Under the pieces are notes generated by a model. That model ran no database searches, was not told where the DNA came from, and worked only from the letters and a program-made list of their open reading frames with translations. A stretch of DNA of 64,000 bases from Flammeovirgaceae bacterium UBA2338. GTDB lineage: Bacteria; Bacteroidota; Bacteroidia; Cytophagales; Cyclobacteriaceae. This document shows, piece after piece, positions 29,241-38,986 of the stretch (positions within the stretch are counted from its first letter, which is position 1; the number at the start of each line of letters is the position of its first letter). The stretch is from positions 5,211 through 69,210 of the forward strand of contig DDUM01000053.1 in the NCBI GenBank assembly GCA_002344795.1. Reading direction: 5' to 3'. Both the position numbers and the translations under genes were made by a program.

Positions 29241-30188
29241 ATGCAAAAGATAATCGTAATTGTATTCTTTAGCTTATTGTGTTTTGATGGCGCAGCACAA
29301 AAAAATGTGATACGTGTTAATGCCTCAGACTTGACTGGAATAGCCCTTCCTACTGAAGCCACGATGGATAATAGAATATTTTCTAGGGCTGCTGCAAAAA
29401 CAACATTAGAAGTGAATGCGACACCCCATCAAATCACCATAGACGATGTAGAGGTTTTCTCCTATAAAAACGACTCAGGTAAAAAAAATGATTCAGAAAA
29501 TTGGTTAGAGCAGGTTAAAAAATTATTACAAGTCTCAGGGTATACATTGTATCCGGATGACAATGATCCATCATTTACTTGGGTTTCCCGTTCGGAAAAA
29601 TACTTCTTGATTTATGCTGATGCCGGGAAAAAAAAAGCTTCACTATATATTGGCGTGGTGGATCTAATTCCTTCAATACAAAGTTCGGCAATTCAACTAG
29701 TTTTAAATGAATCAAAAACTGTACCACTTCCTGATTCTACTACGCTTCCAAAAACAACTTCTTCAACAGAAAAGAACAATTCAGCACTTATTGGAAACTG
29801 GGGAACATTGACGGGGCCAAAAGTAAATTGGCAAGATGGGTCAACGGGTGTGATGGTAGTATCTGGCGTAAGTAAAGGATTTGGAATTGAACTCAAAGAA
29901 GATGGAGCATTTCTCATTGTCACCGTAGTAACATCAGGAAGACCAAACTACAGAGTATTTTCTTCTACCTCCGGCACATGGACCTCAACAAGCAATCAAA
30001 TAAATTTTGTGCCAACCGATCGGCATTATAGAAAATGGGAAAATGAAATCATCATGACAGATGAGCATACTGTTCCTGATCCATTCATTATGTATTGGAG
30101 AAAAGGCATGAATGCATACACCAATAAAACCTGTCTCTACGTACGCTATGCTGACGAAACAGAAGATCGCGAGTTATGCGCAGAATAA
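29241..30188 (+). CDS. Exported protein with lipocalin-like C-terminal part, function unknown
   Basis: A 315-aa product with a signal peptide ending at GAAQ. The N-terminal half (residues 25-150) is mixed alpha/beta; a Ser/Thr-rich linker (about 155-185) leads to a C-terminal segment beginning LIGNWGTLTGP and rich in Gly/Trp/Tyr strands, which resembles a lipocalin-like beta barrel (GxW near its start). This is a shape comparison, not a family match. It is co-oriented with its neighbours, 29 bases after the preceding stop, and probably in the same transcript. Confidence 0.65.
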   Translation: MQKIIVIVFFSLLCFDGAAQKNVIRVNASDLTGIALPTEATMDNRIFSRAAAKTTLEVNATPHQITIDDVEVFSYKNDSGKKNDSENWLEQVKKLLQVSGYTLYPDDNDPSFTWVSRSEKYFLIYADAGKKKASLYIGVVDLIPSIQSSAIQLVLNESKTVPLPDSTTLPKTTSSTEKNNSALIGNWGTLTGPKVNWQDGSTGVMVVSGVSKGFGIELKEDGAFLIVTVVTSGRPNYRVFSSTSGTWTSTSNQINFVPTDRHYRKWENEIIMTDEHTVPDPFIMYWRKGMNAYTNKTCLYVRYADETEDRELCAE

Positions 30189-30223
30189 CCATAGATTAAA
30201 ATTGAGAAATTAAAAACATAAAA

Positions 30224-31351
30224 ATGATAACAAAATTCAAATTAATCGCGCTTGTGTTGGTAGTGCTGCCGACATATTCATGGGCACAAACATGCACTGA
30301 CCAGGCCGCCCAAACCACCAAAGGCAAATGGCGTCCTACGGAATCAAAAACGTATATAGAAAAAGGAGCGAAGGGTACCGCGGCTCTTGCGCCCACATTA
30401 ATTGCAAAAGCCAATCAATTCAGAACTTTCATGGAGGCTGCATATCCCAATCCAATAGGATGTGACGTGCGTTCATACGCCTCCCTCAGTGAATTTCCGA
30501 ACATCGATTTTCCCATTGGTGCAGGCTATACATTTGAAATGTCGCTGATAGAATACTATTGCGACAAGGGCACCAAAAAAATTCAACCGAATGAATATAC
30601 CGGAAGCAGTGGAGCGGAAATGTTTGCCAATACCTTCGAATTATTTTTAGATGCTAGTGGAACGGGGAATGGAGAAGGGAAATTTAATATCAATAATGGA
30701 TCGGAGACTACTATTTTCATGCTGCCCAGAAGTGCGGGAACCATAAAGGGACAAAAAGTATATACAATTAATAATGGCAAAGCGGTGCTGTACACACACG
30801 ATGGAAAGCTTCCCTTCAAAATGATTACGCGCGAGCAATTTTTACATGCACTCTTGAAAAAGATAAAGGCCGCTGCCCCCACTGTAAATAATGAGATGGA
30901 CGAAATGGAAGCCTATCTGCTCCAGCAAATTAAAGACGCTGATAAAAATTATACCGGTGAATTACGCGATCAAATGAAAGCGGAGTTGCAACGAGGCCTG
31001 GAGGAAATCAGAAAACAAAAGCAGGCGGTAGGTTCAACAAGTGAAGAATTTACAAGTGAGGAAGCAATGGAAATTGAAAATTATCTGAAGACACATTCAA
31101 AGGAAGATCTTCAGAAGCCAGCTAGTGTTCGCGTTACCGAAGTGTTTCGTGGGTTTTTCACGGAAGAAGAAGAGGGTAATTTTCTCGTGATTAAAGACAA
31201 TACCTATATGAAGAAAACCCTTCCTGCACAGGCCGCGCAGATGATCCTGATCCGTTGGAATTCTAACGGAAACACAGTATCTAATGATTTTTTGAAAAAG
31301 TTTGAGACTAGTTTTCCTTTTGATAAAATCCAGGCGTTGATTGACAAGTAA
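30224..31351 (+). CDS. Exported protein of unknown function
   Basis: A 375-aa product with a signal peptide ending at SWAQ. Residues 25-230 are mixed, with two early Cys, one at the QTCTDQ start and one in GCDVRS, and a third in YYCDKG. Residues 230-310 are strongly helical and charged (EMDEMEAYLLQQIKDADKN, AELQRGLEEIRKQKQAV), probably a coiled coil. The C-terminal 70 residues are amphipathic. No known domain is recognised. It is the third exported protein between the kinase and the regulator; the regulator start follows 56 bases after its stop. Confidence 0.65.
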   Translation: MITKFKLIALVLVVLPTYSWAQTCTDQAAQTTKGKWRPTESKTYIEKGAKGTAALAPTLIAKANQFRTFMEAAYPNPIGCDVRSYASLSEFPNIDFPIGAGYTFEMSLIEYYCDKGTKKIQPNEYTGSSGAEMFANTFELFLDASGTGNGEGKFNINNGSETTIFMLPRSAGTIKGQKVYTINNGKAVLYTHDGKLPFKMITREQFLHALLKKIKAAAPTVNNEMDEMEAYLLQQIKDADKNYTGELRDQMKAELQRGLEEIRKQKQAVGSTSEEFTSEEAMEIENYLKTHSKEDLQKPASVRVTEVFRGFFTEEEEGNFLVIKDNTYMKKTLPAQAAQMILIRWNSNGNTVSNDFLKKFETSFPFDKIQALIDK

Positions 31352-31407
31352 AGGCTATAATCATCACATAATTTAGATTATATTTCAGTATACAATTTCC
31401 GTTTTTG

Positions 31408-32034
31408 ATGAAGAAGATTGACGTGTTTATTGTTGATGATCACTATATGGTCATTGAAGGAATTAAATCGATCCTCCAAAATTGTGATGATATGGAATTG
31501 GTAGGATACGCTTCGAATGCATCATCATGTCTGGCATTCATAAAACAACAACAGCCGGATGTAATTCTAATGGATATCAGCATGCCCGATAAAAATGGCA
31601 TTGAATTGTGCCAAGAAGTAAAAAATAAATTTCCAATCATAAAGGTTTTAGGACTAAGCACTTTCGACCAAAAAGTATTCGTTGATAAAATGATGGAAAG
31701 CGGGGCTTCGGGATATGTACTAAAAAATGCGACAAAACAAGAACTTACAAAAGCTATTCGAGAAGTGAGCTTAGGTCATAAGTATCTGAGCATTACTGCA
31801 TCCGATGCGCTAAAGTCTGCCCAACACGATAAAACCACTATTCCTTTTGCCACACGAAGAGAGAAAGAGGTTTTGCTTTTAATCGCTGAAGGATTTACAA
31901 ATAATGAAATAGGAGTGAAGTTATCTATAAGCGCAGGTACAGTCGACAAACATAGAAAAAGTCTACTTGCTAAATATGAAGTAAAAAACACTGCAGCGCT
32001 TGTACGCTTTGCCACCATTAACAATCTTATTTAA
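31408..32034 (+). CDS. LuxR/NarL-family response regulator
   Basis: The start is ATG 31408 (a TTG lies directly before it). The receiver has VDDH, phospho-acceptor D56 in LMDISMPDKNG and the conserved Lys in YVLKNA. The C-terminal LuxR HTH reads ATRREKEVLLLIAEGFTNNEIG, then GTVDKHRKSLLAKY. It is the expected target of the kinase at 25070, with which it shares strand and region. Its regulon is unknown, but the exported-protein genes before it and the PsbP-like/caspase genes after it are candidates. Confidence 0.92.
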   Translation: MKKIDVFIVDDHYMVIEGIKSILQNCDDMELVGYASNASSCLAFIKQQQPDVILMDISMPDKNGIELCQEVKNKFPIIKVLGLSTFDQKVFVDKMMESGASGYVLKNATKQELTKAIREVSLGHKYLSITASDALKSAQHDKTTIPFATRREKEVLLLIAEGFTNNEIGVKLSISAGTVDKHRKSLLAKYEVKNTAALVRFATINNLI

Positions 32035-32273
32035 CTCATTTGCAGTACCGATGGATCCATTCGAACAGTCTTAAGTTCTGATAGCCATCGGGAGGCTCAA
32101 GGGGTGTCCTGCAAAGTTTTGCAAAAAAAGAGTAACATGTGTTTTTTGATTCTATGCCGTCAAATACTCGTCAATTTCCGTGATTAGTAAACCGTCATGA
32201 TCTGCAATATGTGCATTGATAATTTCATCAATTTAAATTATATTCGTTTGCACTTTCACAATAATGCCCTCCT

Positions 32274-32837
32274 ATGAAAAAAGTTACACTTATGATAGTC
32301 GTGGCCACTATGATGACCGGGCTATGCAGCGCACAAGACACTGAAACCACTACATATTTTGGAGAGAAGAATGGCTTCGAAATTGACTTCCCTTCCGATT
32401 GGGGTGTTTCTTTAGTAGAGACGAAAGTAATGTTTGCGTATAATACCACCCTGATTGGTGTCATCGGAGATACACCGGGAGCAGTCGTTCAACTTAGGGT
32501 TACCTATCCGTGCAAGAATCCTAAATCAGATATGAAGTCATGGCTTTCCATTTTTGAAAAAGGCGCAAAGAAAAGTAAGGATCCAAAATTTCTTATTCAT
32601 AGTCAAGGCGAAGGCAGTACGCCAGGAGGCAAAGAGTTTAGCTATGTAGATTATACCTATACACTGGTGGGAGAAGATGGTCAGGGCACTATTACGCGTA
32701 GAAAGTTTTATGTCACTTGCAACAGCATTAAGGGAACCAGATTTTCATTTGCATTCTTTTTTGAAACGAACGAACAGGATTGGGATAAGTTTAAAACCAT
32801 TTATGAAAATATATTCAATTCTGTAACCTATAAATGA
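32274..32837 (+). CDS. Short exported protein, PsbP-like fold suspected
   Basis: A 187-aa product with a signal peptide ending at CSAQ. The mature part starts YFGEKNGFEIDFPSDWGVS, the typical opening of PsbP/DUF1795-like proteins, and continues with alternating strands (GKEFSYVDYTYTLVG, TRRKFYVTCNS) and a closing helix WDKFKTIYENIFNSV. Its function is unknown. Its stop overlaps the next start in the sequence ATGA (32834-32837), so translation of the WD40-caspase gene is very likely coupled to it and the two products may work together. Confidence 0.7.
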   Translation: MKKVTLMIVVATMMTGLCSAQDTETTTYFGEKNGFEIDFPSDWGVSLVETKVMFAYNTTLIGVIGDTPGAVVQLRVTYPCKNPKSDMKSWLSIFEKGAKKSKDPKFLIHSQGEGSTPGGKEFSYVDYTYTLVGEDGQGTITRRKFYVTCNSIKGTRFSFAFFFETNEQDWDKFKTIYENIFNSVTYK

Positions 32838-35800
32838 CCATGGTTAGGCATTGCCTTTTCCATTTATTGACAGGGACACTTGCTATTTGTTCCACTGCCG
32901 TTGCACAGGAAGATATACATACCGTAATTCAAAAAGGTCACTCCGGCAAAATTACTGCTATTGATTTCAGCAAAGACGGAAAATTCTTTGTTACTGGCAG
33001 CACCGACCACTCCGTAAAGCTTTGGGATCTCAAAACAGGAAGAGAGGTAAGAACCTTTAAAGGTCATCGGGGAGAGATTACAGATGTGAGGATTGATAGT
33101 CGCAATGGGTTTATTGTGAGCTCTGCGGGCGCCAAAGGCGAGGCAGAGCTGCGTGTTTGGGATGTGAAATCTGGAGTATCGCAAAATGAGATAGAAGGAG
33201 GGAAGAGCCTATCTATGCTAGGTGTTCTTTTTGGTAAAATAGATTTTGAATGGGCATTTCAATTGCGTTCGTTTGACCTTCGGCAAGATGGCACGCTGAT
33301 TTGGGCGGAAGACAACCACGGTGTCAAGGTTGGAAAAATCTCAAAAAGTAAATATGACAGGATACTTCCTACCAACTGGGAACCAACCGTTGTGAGATAT
33401 AGTCCGGATGGAAATCTGATCGCAGCCGGAGGACAATCCTTTAATCGAGTGGTAGGCAAAGAAAGTAATGAAGTAGTCATTTGGAATTCTGCTAAGACTA
33501 TGGAAAAGTTATCCCTTCAAACAAAACTGAGTGACATAACCACCCTTTCCTTTGATCGTTCTGGAAAATTCTTAGCAGTTTTATCACACTCTACAGACAC
33601 AACGATAACAAAGGCCATTAATTCTATTGCGGAGACGACTTTTCTCAATGTGGTAGAGGTCTTTGAAATCGGCTCTCAAAGAAAACTTTTCGAAACATCC
33701 TGGATCGGTTTAAAATCTAATGTTCTGTCGTTGTCTCCCGATGGAAAGGTATTGGCTACATCTCACAGAAGAGCTGACGAGCGAACAGAAGAATTGATCA
33801 TTTATAACATAGAGGCGAAGAGCGAACTGAAGCGATTTGATAGTCGCGAAATGGAAATTTATTCTATGGGGTTCTCTCCGGATGGCCGATTACTTATTGC
33901 CAATGGCGAACAAATAAATTTCTGGAAGGTTGGTTCATGGACTCACCTTAGGGAAATATTTCGTGCAGACAAGATTGATGATTTCGAGTTGGTGAATAAT
34001 ACGATACATACGTACCGCTACATGGAAACCAACGCCACTATGAATACCATGGATTTGGAATCAGGAGGTTACGAAAGTTTGGTAATGGAACCCGTTCAGA
34101 AGGTAAAACACCACAAAAATCTGGTGTATGTAAGTCGCGGATGTAAACTTGAACAATATGATCCTTCTGGAAAAACGGTGTTAAAAACGCTGGTGGATAA
34201 GATTGAGGGATGGGATGAAATTTCAGATTTTTTTATTGATTCCGAATCAAGTTATCTTGTTTGTATTAACACCTCCCAGAAAAATATTTTTGTAAGACCA
34301 CTAAAGAAAATGGAGCCGGGTTTTTTTCTGTCGGGCCATCAAAAAGGAATCAAAACAATAGCATTTAGTGGAACCAGGATGGCAAGTGCAGGCGATGATA
34401 ACAGGATCATCCTTTGGAACATTGCATCGAAATCTAAAGAAGTGGAGTTGCTCGGCCACAATAATGGGGTGAATGCTCTAGATTTTAATTCTGATGGAAC
34501 GATGCTGGCTAGCGGTTCTTCAGACAACAACATCAAGCTATGGGATATCAAAAAAATGGAACAAATAGAGACATTAAGAGGTCATAAAGAAGATGTGTTG
34601 TCTATTAGGTTCAGTGAAAAAGGGGACTTGCTTGCAAGCAGCTCAGGCAGTCTTAGCTATGAGGGAGAAAGTGAAATTATGATGTGGGATGTTAGGAGAA
34701 AGAAATCAATTTGGAAAGTGCCAGGCAATGAAGGTTATACCAGGAAGATTGTTTTCTCTGGGAATCGAATCTATAGCATAGGCAATGATGCTGTGATCAA
34801 AATGCTGGACATAGAAAAGGGAGATCAAAAATTCTTTTATACACCCCTTACCAATAGTGATTTTGTGATTAGTACCCATGATAACTATTATCTCTCAACC
34901 AAAGCAAGTCTACAATTTGTTCATTTTGTGAAGGGAAATAGCGTGTATGCTTTTGATAATTTTGACCTCAAATACAACCGTCCGGATTTAGTTCTTTCAA
35001 ACCTTGGTAGTAAAAATAGAGAGTTGATTGATGCCTATTATAAAATCTATTTGCGAAGGCTGAAAAGGAATGGCTTCACCAAGGAAGAAATTGACAAGGA
35101 AACCCATGTACCCTCAGCAGCCATCCTCAATCTTGACAGCATTTCCTATCTAAGTTCCACTGACAACACTCGTTTGTTGATGGAATTTAAAGATGATAAG
35201 TTCAGACTAAAGTATTATAATGTCTGGGTGAACAGTGTTCCTATTTTTGGTGCTAAGGGTGTGGCGATCACAGGAAATGATGTAGGAAAAATCAAAACAT
35301 CTCTTTCCCTTCCACTCAACGAGGGATATAACAGGATTGAAATAGGGTGTGTCAACGACAAAGGGGCTAAGTCTCCCAGGGAAATGACAGAAGTCTTCTG
35401 GGCGAGCCAGCGAAAACCAAACTTATACATGGTAAATGTTTGTGCTTCCAACTACGCCAACGCGTCCTTAAACCTTACCTACTCTGTAAAAGACGGGCAA
35501 GACATGGTTAATTTGTTTAAGCGCAATCAGGAATTCGATAAAATCAATGTGTACACGTTATACAACGATGAGGTGACAAAACCCAACTTCGCTTCCATTA
35601 AACAAAAGCTAATGGACAGTAAACCCGATGATGAAGTAATCCTTTTTATGGCAGGACACGGGATATTAGATAAGAATTTCGATTTCAATTTTGTGACCTA
35701 TGACATGGATCTGGACAGAGTAGGCGAAACCTCCATCTCTTTCGAAAACATTGAAAATTTTATTGACAGCATCCCTGCACGTAAAAAAATGGTGTTGATC

Positions 35801-36256
35801 GATGCTTGCCATTCGGGAGGAATTGATAAGGAAGAAATTGAGGAAAAAGCAATAGAACTTACCAGCCGGAGTGGCAAGAATGTTAAAATTCAAAACATGG
35901 ACAACATCAGGCAAAATGTATTTAGTGCGTATTATGGAGTGGACAACACTTTCGTTAAATTGATGGAAGAAATGTTTTACAGCTTAGGAGAGGGTTCAGG
36001 TGCCTACGTAATTTCGGCAGCCAGTGTTAATGGATATGCGTTTGAGTCAGGTCAGTGGAACAACGGTGTTTTTACCTACAGTATTTTGGAAGGGCTGAGC
36101 AGTGGATTGGCGGATGTTAATAACGATGGCCTGGTTAAAGTGAGTGAGTTGAAGAATTTCTTAATCGAAAATGTGATTCGTCTTACTGATAACCAACAAC
36201 GCCCCACTTGTAGAAAGGAAAACCAGGACTTGGATTTTGTGGTGTGGAGAAATTAA
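32834..36256 (+). CDS. Exported WD40-caspase (peptidase C14-like) fusion protein
   Basis: A 1140-aa product with a signal peptide ending at TAVAQ. WD40 repeats appear at residues 35-120 (GHSGKITAIDFSKDGKFFVTG, SVKLWDLKTG) and again at about 495-630 (GHQKGIKTIAFSG, GHNNGVNALDFNSDG, GHKEDVLSIRFSEKG), with propeller-like blades between. A caspase/metacaspase domain lies at about 865-1060 with the catalytic dyad His942 (FMAGHGILD) and Cys992 (LIDACHSGG), both intact. C14 enzymes cleave after Arg/Lys or Asp; the specificity here cannot be read. A second ATG at 32840 is possible. The export signal implies periplasmic or surface proteolysis rather than a cytoplasmic suicide role. Confidence 0.9.
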   Translation: MTMVRHCLFHLLTGTLAICSTAVAQEDIHTVIQKGHSGKITAIDFSKDGKFFVTGSTDHSVKLWDLKTGREVRTFKGHRGEITDVRIDSRNGFIVSSAGAKGEAELRVWDVKSGVSQNEIEGGKSLSMLGVLFGKIDFEWAFQLRSFDLRQDGTLIWAEDNHGVKVGKISKSKYDRILPTNWEPTVVRYSPDGNLIAAGGQSFNRVVGKESNEVVIWNSAKTMEKLSLQTKLSDITTLSFDRSGKFLAVLSHSTDTTITKAINSIAETTFLNVVEVFEIGSQRKLFETSWIGLKSNVLSLSPDGKVLATSHRRADERTEELIIYNIEAKSELKRFDSREMEIYSMGFSPDGRLLIANGEQINFWKVGSWTHLREIFRADKIDDFELVNNTIHTYRYMETNATMNTMDLESGGYESLVMEPVQKVKHHKNLVYVSRGCKLEQYDPSGKTVLKTLVDKIEGWDEISDFFIDSESSYLVCINTSQKNIFVRPLKKMEPGFFLSGHQKGIKTIAFSGTRMASAGDDNRIILWNIASKSKEVELLGHNNGVNALDFNSDGTMLASGSSDNNIKLWDIKKMEQIETLRGHKEDVLSIRFSEKGDLLASSSGSLSYEGESEIMMWDVRRKKSIWKVPGNEGYTRKIVFSGNRIYSIGNDAVIKMLDIEKGDQKFFYTPLTNSDFVISTHDNYYLSTKASLQFVHFVKGNSVYAFDNFDLKYNRPDLVLSNLGSKNRELIDAYYKIYLRRLKRNGFTKEEIDKETHVPSAAILNLDSISYLSSTDNTRLLMEFKDDKFRLKYYNVWVNSVPIFGAKGVAITGNDVGKIKTSLSLPLNEGYNRIEIGCVNDKGAKSPREMTEVFWASQRKPNLYMVNVCASNYANASLNLTYSVKDGQDMVNLFKRNQEFDKINVYTLYNDEVTKPNFASIKQKLMDSKPDDEVILFMAGHGILDKNFDFNFVTYDMDLDRVGETSISFENIENFIDSIPARKKMVLIDACHSGGIDKEEIEEKAIELTSRSGKNVKIQNMDNIRQNVFSAYYGVDNTFVKLMEEMFYSLGEGSGAYVISAASVNGYAFESGQWNNGVFTYSILEGLSSGLADVNNDGLVKVSELKNFLIENVIRLTDNQQRPTCRKENQDLDFVVWRN

Positions 36257-36394
36257 AAGGTTTATTGATTCAGATCAGAGTGAGTTATATAATGGACAAG
36301 TGATCCGGACAAGTTGTTCATTACGCTTGTCCCAATTGAAACATCGGAATAATTACCTAAATTGATAAATATTTTATACAATAGTGCTGACCAT

Positions 36395-37078
36395 TCACTG
36401 ACCACCATCTCTATTATTATCCACGGTCTTAATCGATCCAAGAAGAAAAACCCAATGAAATGCTACCCCGATCAACACGGCTACATGGAATAACTCGTGC
36501 GCTCCAAAATAGTCAGAATTAATAACAGGAAATTGAGCCCAGTCGATGATTGCCCCCAATGTATAGGCCAACCCACCATAAATTAAGTATTTGATGGATA
36601 TGGTTTTCTTTAATTTCCAAATTCCTATCACTGACACCAAACCGAGCCAGCCAAACGCAAGGAATACGGAATGAGTGACATAAGTTGGAAGATCATCAAA
36701 ATAGATGGTTCCAAAAGTAATCCCAAGAGCGGCAATCATTGAGGCAAGAATGATAACACCCCATTTCATTAATCCTGAAAATATAACTTCATGAGTAGCA
36801 ATGAGTGTACCTGCAATCAGTAAAAATATTCCAGCATGATCAAGTATTCGCAAAACATACCGGGCGGTTGTCTCCCTTGGCAGCAGATGGTATACACCAC
36901 TCATTGAAAGAAGGAAAATACTTGAAAACCCAAAAATGAGTATCGGAATCGGATATTTTCTCCCCATTCCGTTTTTTTTGAATAGCCTGATCAGAAGAAC
37001 ACCTATTGCGAGCGCCCCAAACAGGTGCGTCCATGAATTAACTGGGTCTTCGAAACCAAGTAGGGGGTGGGTTTGCAT
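36395..37078 (-). CDS. PAQR/hemolysin III family membrane protein
   Basis: The ATG at 37078 gives MQTHPLLGFEDPVNSWTH; an extension to 37111 adds nothing. The product has seven predicted helices and carries the PAQR metal-site motifs: NSWTH near the N-terminus, SGVYH (S-x3-H) in an early helix, DHAGIF in a middle helix and HELFH (H-x3-H) near the C-terminus. Eukaryotic relatives are adiponectin/progestin receptors with zinc-dependent hydrolase activity; bacterial members are called hemolysin III without solid functional proof. It is a single gene. Confidence 0.9.
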   Translation of the reverse strand: MQTHPLLGFEDPVNSWTHLFGALAIGVLLIRLFKKNGMGRKYPIPILIFGFSSIFLLSMSGVYHLLPRETTARYVLRILDHAGIFLLIAGTLIATHEVIFSGLMKWGVIILASMIAALGITFGTIYFDDLPTYVTHSVFLAFGWLGLVSVIGIWKLKKTISIKYLIYGGLAYTLGAIIDWAQFPVINSDYFGAHELFHVAVLIGVAFHWVFLLGSIKTVDNNRDGGQ

Positions 37079-37370
37079 TGTAGAAGTATTTATCCGTAAG
37101 TAAAGTAGCATAAAAGTGTTAACCCTGAAAGGTTATTCAGGCAAGGATAACAAAAGATAAATGTGTGACTTATGTAACTATTACCTATAAGTGAGTAACA
37201 TGTGAAAATGTCAGTGCCGCTACCTTTACTCAAGTGACCTGAAAGTCCATTCATTTTCATTAAATTCTTGTTTTACCAATTCATGTCTCTAAAATTGGTG
37301 TATGTTTTCGGGAAAGCCTTCGGAATTGTTTTTTTAACTTTACCAATGGTGTAACCAAGAAACAAATTGT

Positions 37371-38333
37371 TTGAAAGCCGCTGTCTATACCCGATACAGA
37401 TCACCCGATGAACTTCAACTGCAGGATGTGGAAAAACCTACTCCCAAAGAGAACGAGGTGCTTATTAAAGTATGCGCTGCCTGCATCAACTCGTGGGATT
37501 GGGACCTGCTCGTAGGATCCAATTTTTTAGTGCGTCTCCTGGGTGGGATGTTCAAACCAAAAAATAAGATACTGGGATGCGATGTGGCAGGAATCGTGGA
37601 GTCAGTGGGAAGCAAGGTCACACAATTTCAATCCGGTGATGAAGTATTTGGCGATCTGTCTGGTGACCGCTTTGGCTGCTTTGCCGAATACGTGTGTGGA
37701 CGTGAAAAGCACCTGGCGAAAAAACCGTTGAACCTTTCCTTTGAAGAAGCGTGTACCATTCCTCAGGCAGGTTTATTGGCCCTGCAGGGATTGCGGTTGG
37801 GGGGACTAAAGTCTGGAATGAGTGTGTTGATCAACGGGGCTGGGGGCGGTGTGGGCATGTTCGCGATTCAGTTGGCAAAATCCTATAGTGCAGAAATAAC
37901 AGCTGTGGACCGCAATGAGAAGTTTGAAATGATGCGTTCATTAGGGGCACACCACACGATCGATTACAGGAAAGAGAACTTTACGAAAAACGGAAAGCAA
38001 TACGATCTGATCCTGGATAACATCGCCACGCATTCACTATTTGCCTGCAGGCGGTCGTTGGCCACCGGGGGAAACTATGTGATGACGGGGGGTAAGACCT
38101 CGATTATTTTCCAGATGGTTTTCCTCGGCAAGCTGTTGTCAAAGGGGAGTAAGAGAATTCGTCTTGTCGGGCTGCAATACAGTCCAAAGGACCTGGCCTA
38201 CATGGCCGACCGGGTCACTAGCGGCAAACTAAAACCCATCATTGACAAAAGTTTTCCGTTATCGCAGACAGCCGAGGCTTTCCGGCATTTTGGAAAAGGA
38301 GACTACAACGGAAAGGTGGTAATCAGGGTCTGA
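37371..38333 (+). CDS. NAD(P)-dependent MDR-family oxidoreductase (quinone reductase-like)
   Basis: The start is TTG 37371: MKAAVYTRYRSPDELQLQD is the standard opening of this family and no ATG precedes it in frame. The GroES-like domain covers residues 1-120 and the Rossmann fold 130-280 with the dinucleotide motif INGAGGGVGMFAIQLAK. The structural and catalytic zinc Cys clusters of true alcohol dehydrogenases are absent, which favours a zinc-independent quinone or enone reductase. The substrate is unknown. The gene stands alone. Confidence 0.88.
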   Translation: MKAAVYTRYRSPDELQLQDVEKPTPKENEVLIKVCAACINSWDWDLLVGSNFLVRLLGGMFKPKNKILGCDVAGIVESVGSKVTQFQSGDEVFGDLSGDRFGCFAEYVCGREKHLAKKPLNLSFEEACTIPQAGLLALQGLRLGGLKSGMSVLINGAGGGVGMFAIQLAKSYSAEITAVDRNEKFEMMRSLGAHHTIDYRKENFTKNGKQYDLILDNIATHSLFACRRSLATGGNYVMTGGKTSIIFQMVFLGKLLSKGSKRIRLVGLQYSPKDLAYMADRVTSGKLKPIIDKSFPLSQTAEAFRHFGKGDYNGKVVIRV

Positions 38334-38420
38334 ATCTTGCTGCAAAAAAACAACAAATTGTTATAACTTCAAGGCGTTAACAGATGATCCGAAATAGTAA
38401 GTAGTTATTTAACTTCTGAA

Positions 38421-38657
38421 ATGGCTAAAAAATACAAACCTGATAAGGTCGTGATCAAAGAAGCAGACGGGAGAATATTGATACGTTCGGCTGTAAAAGA
38501 AACCAATTTTCAAAAAGCCATTGAGAAGTTGAGGAAAAACAAAAAAGCTCTTTATAAAAGAATAGAATCTCAGGCTAACGATCCTGAAACTATAAATTAC
38601 TATGCTAAGAGTGCTAACAATTTCTCAGAGGTTGATCTTGACATACTTGAAGAATGA
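38421..38657 (+). CDS. Small charged protein of unknown function
   Basis: A 78-aa, Lys/Glu-rich product with no signal or membrane segment. It starts MAKKYKPDKVVIKEADGRIL and is mainly helical (FQKAIEKLRKNKKALYKRIES), ending in an acidic tail. It might be an antitoxin-like or nucleic-acid-binding peptide, but no motif decides this and no toxin-like gene follows. Confidence 0.5.
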   Translation: MAKKYKPDKVVIKEADGRILIRSAVKETNFQKAIEKLRKNKKALYKRIESQANDPETINYYAKSANNFSEVDLDILEE

Positions 38658-38986
38658 AGCATGCTGAAGTATGGTTAGTTGATTTTGTTCCAAAGGGGTA
38701 AGAGATCGGTGAGGTAAGATCGACTCGGTTCTCTGTCAACCAGGGAAATGGAAGGAGTAAAACCTGGACTAATCAAAGTGCTTGATTTACTTTGATAACA
38801 ACTTAGGAACAGAAAAATGCGTACACTGCCCGACACAACCTGTGCGTTGCGGCTACGCAGGCAAAAGCAATATTCCTTTTAATGGAGCATTGTAACAAAC
38901 GATCGCGTCATTCGTCTTGACGGTTTAGTTGAGATAACTAATTTTATAGCCGATATCGGAATTCAAAACTAACATTCAAGTTGAAC
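38658..38986. other. Intergenic stretch without a recognisable gene
   Basis: These 329 bases hold no convincing frame. A segment around 38825-38875 (ctgcccgacacaacctgtgc...gcggctacgcaggc) is G+C-richer than its surroundings and may be a dispersed repeat, which cannot be tested within this window. Confidence 0.4.
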
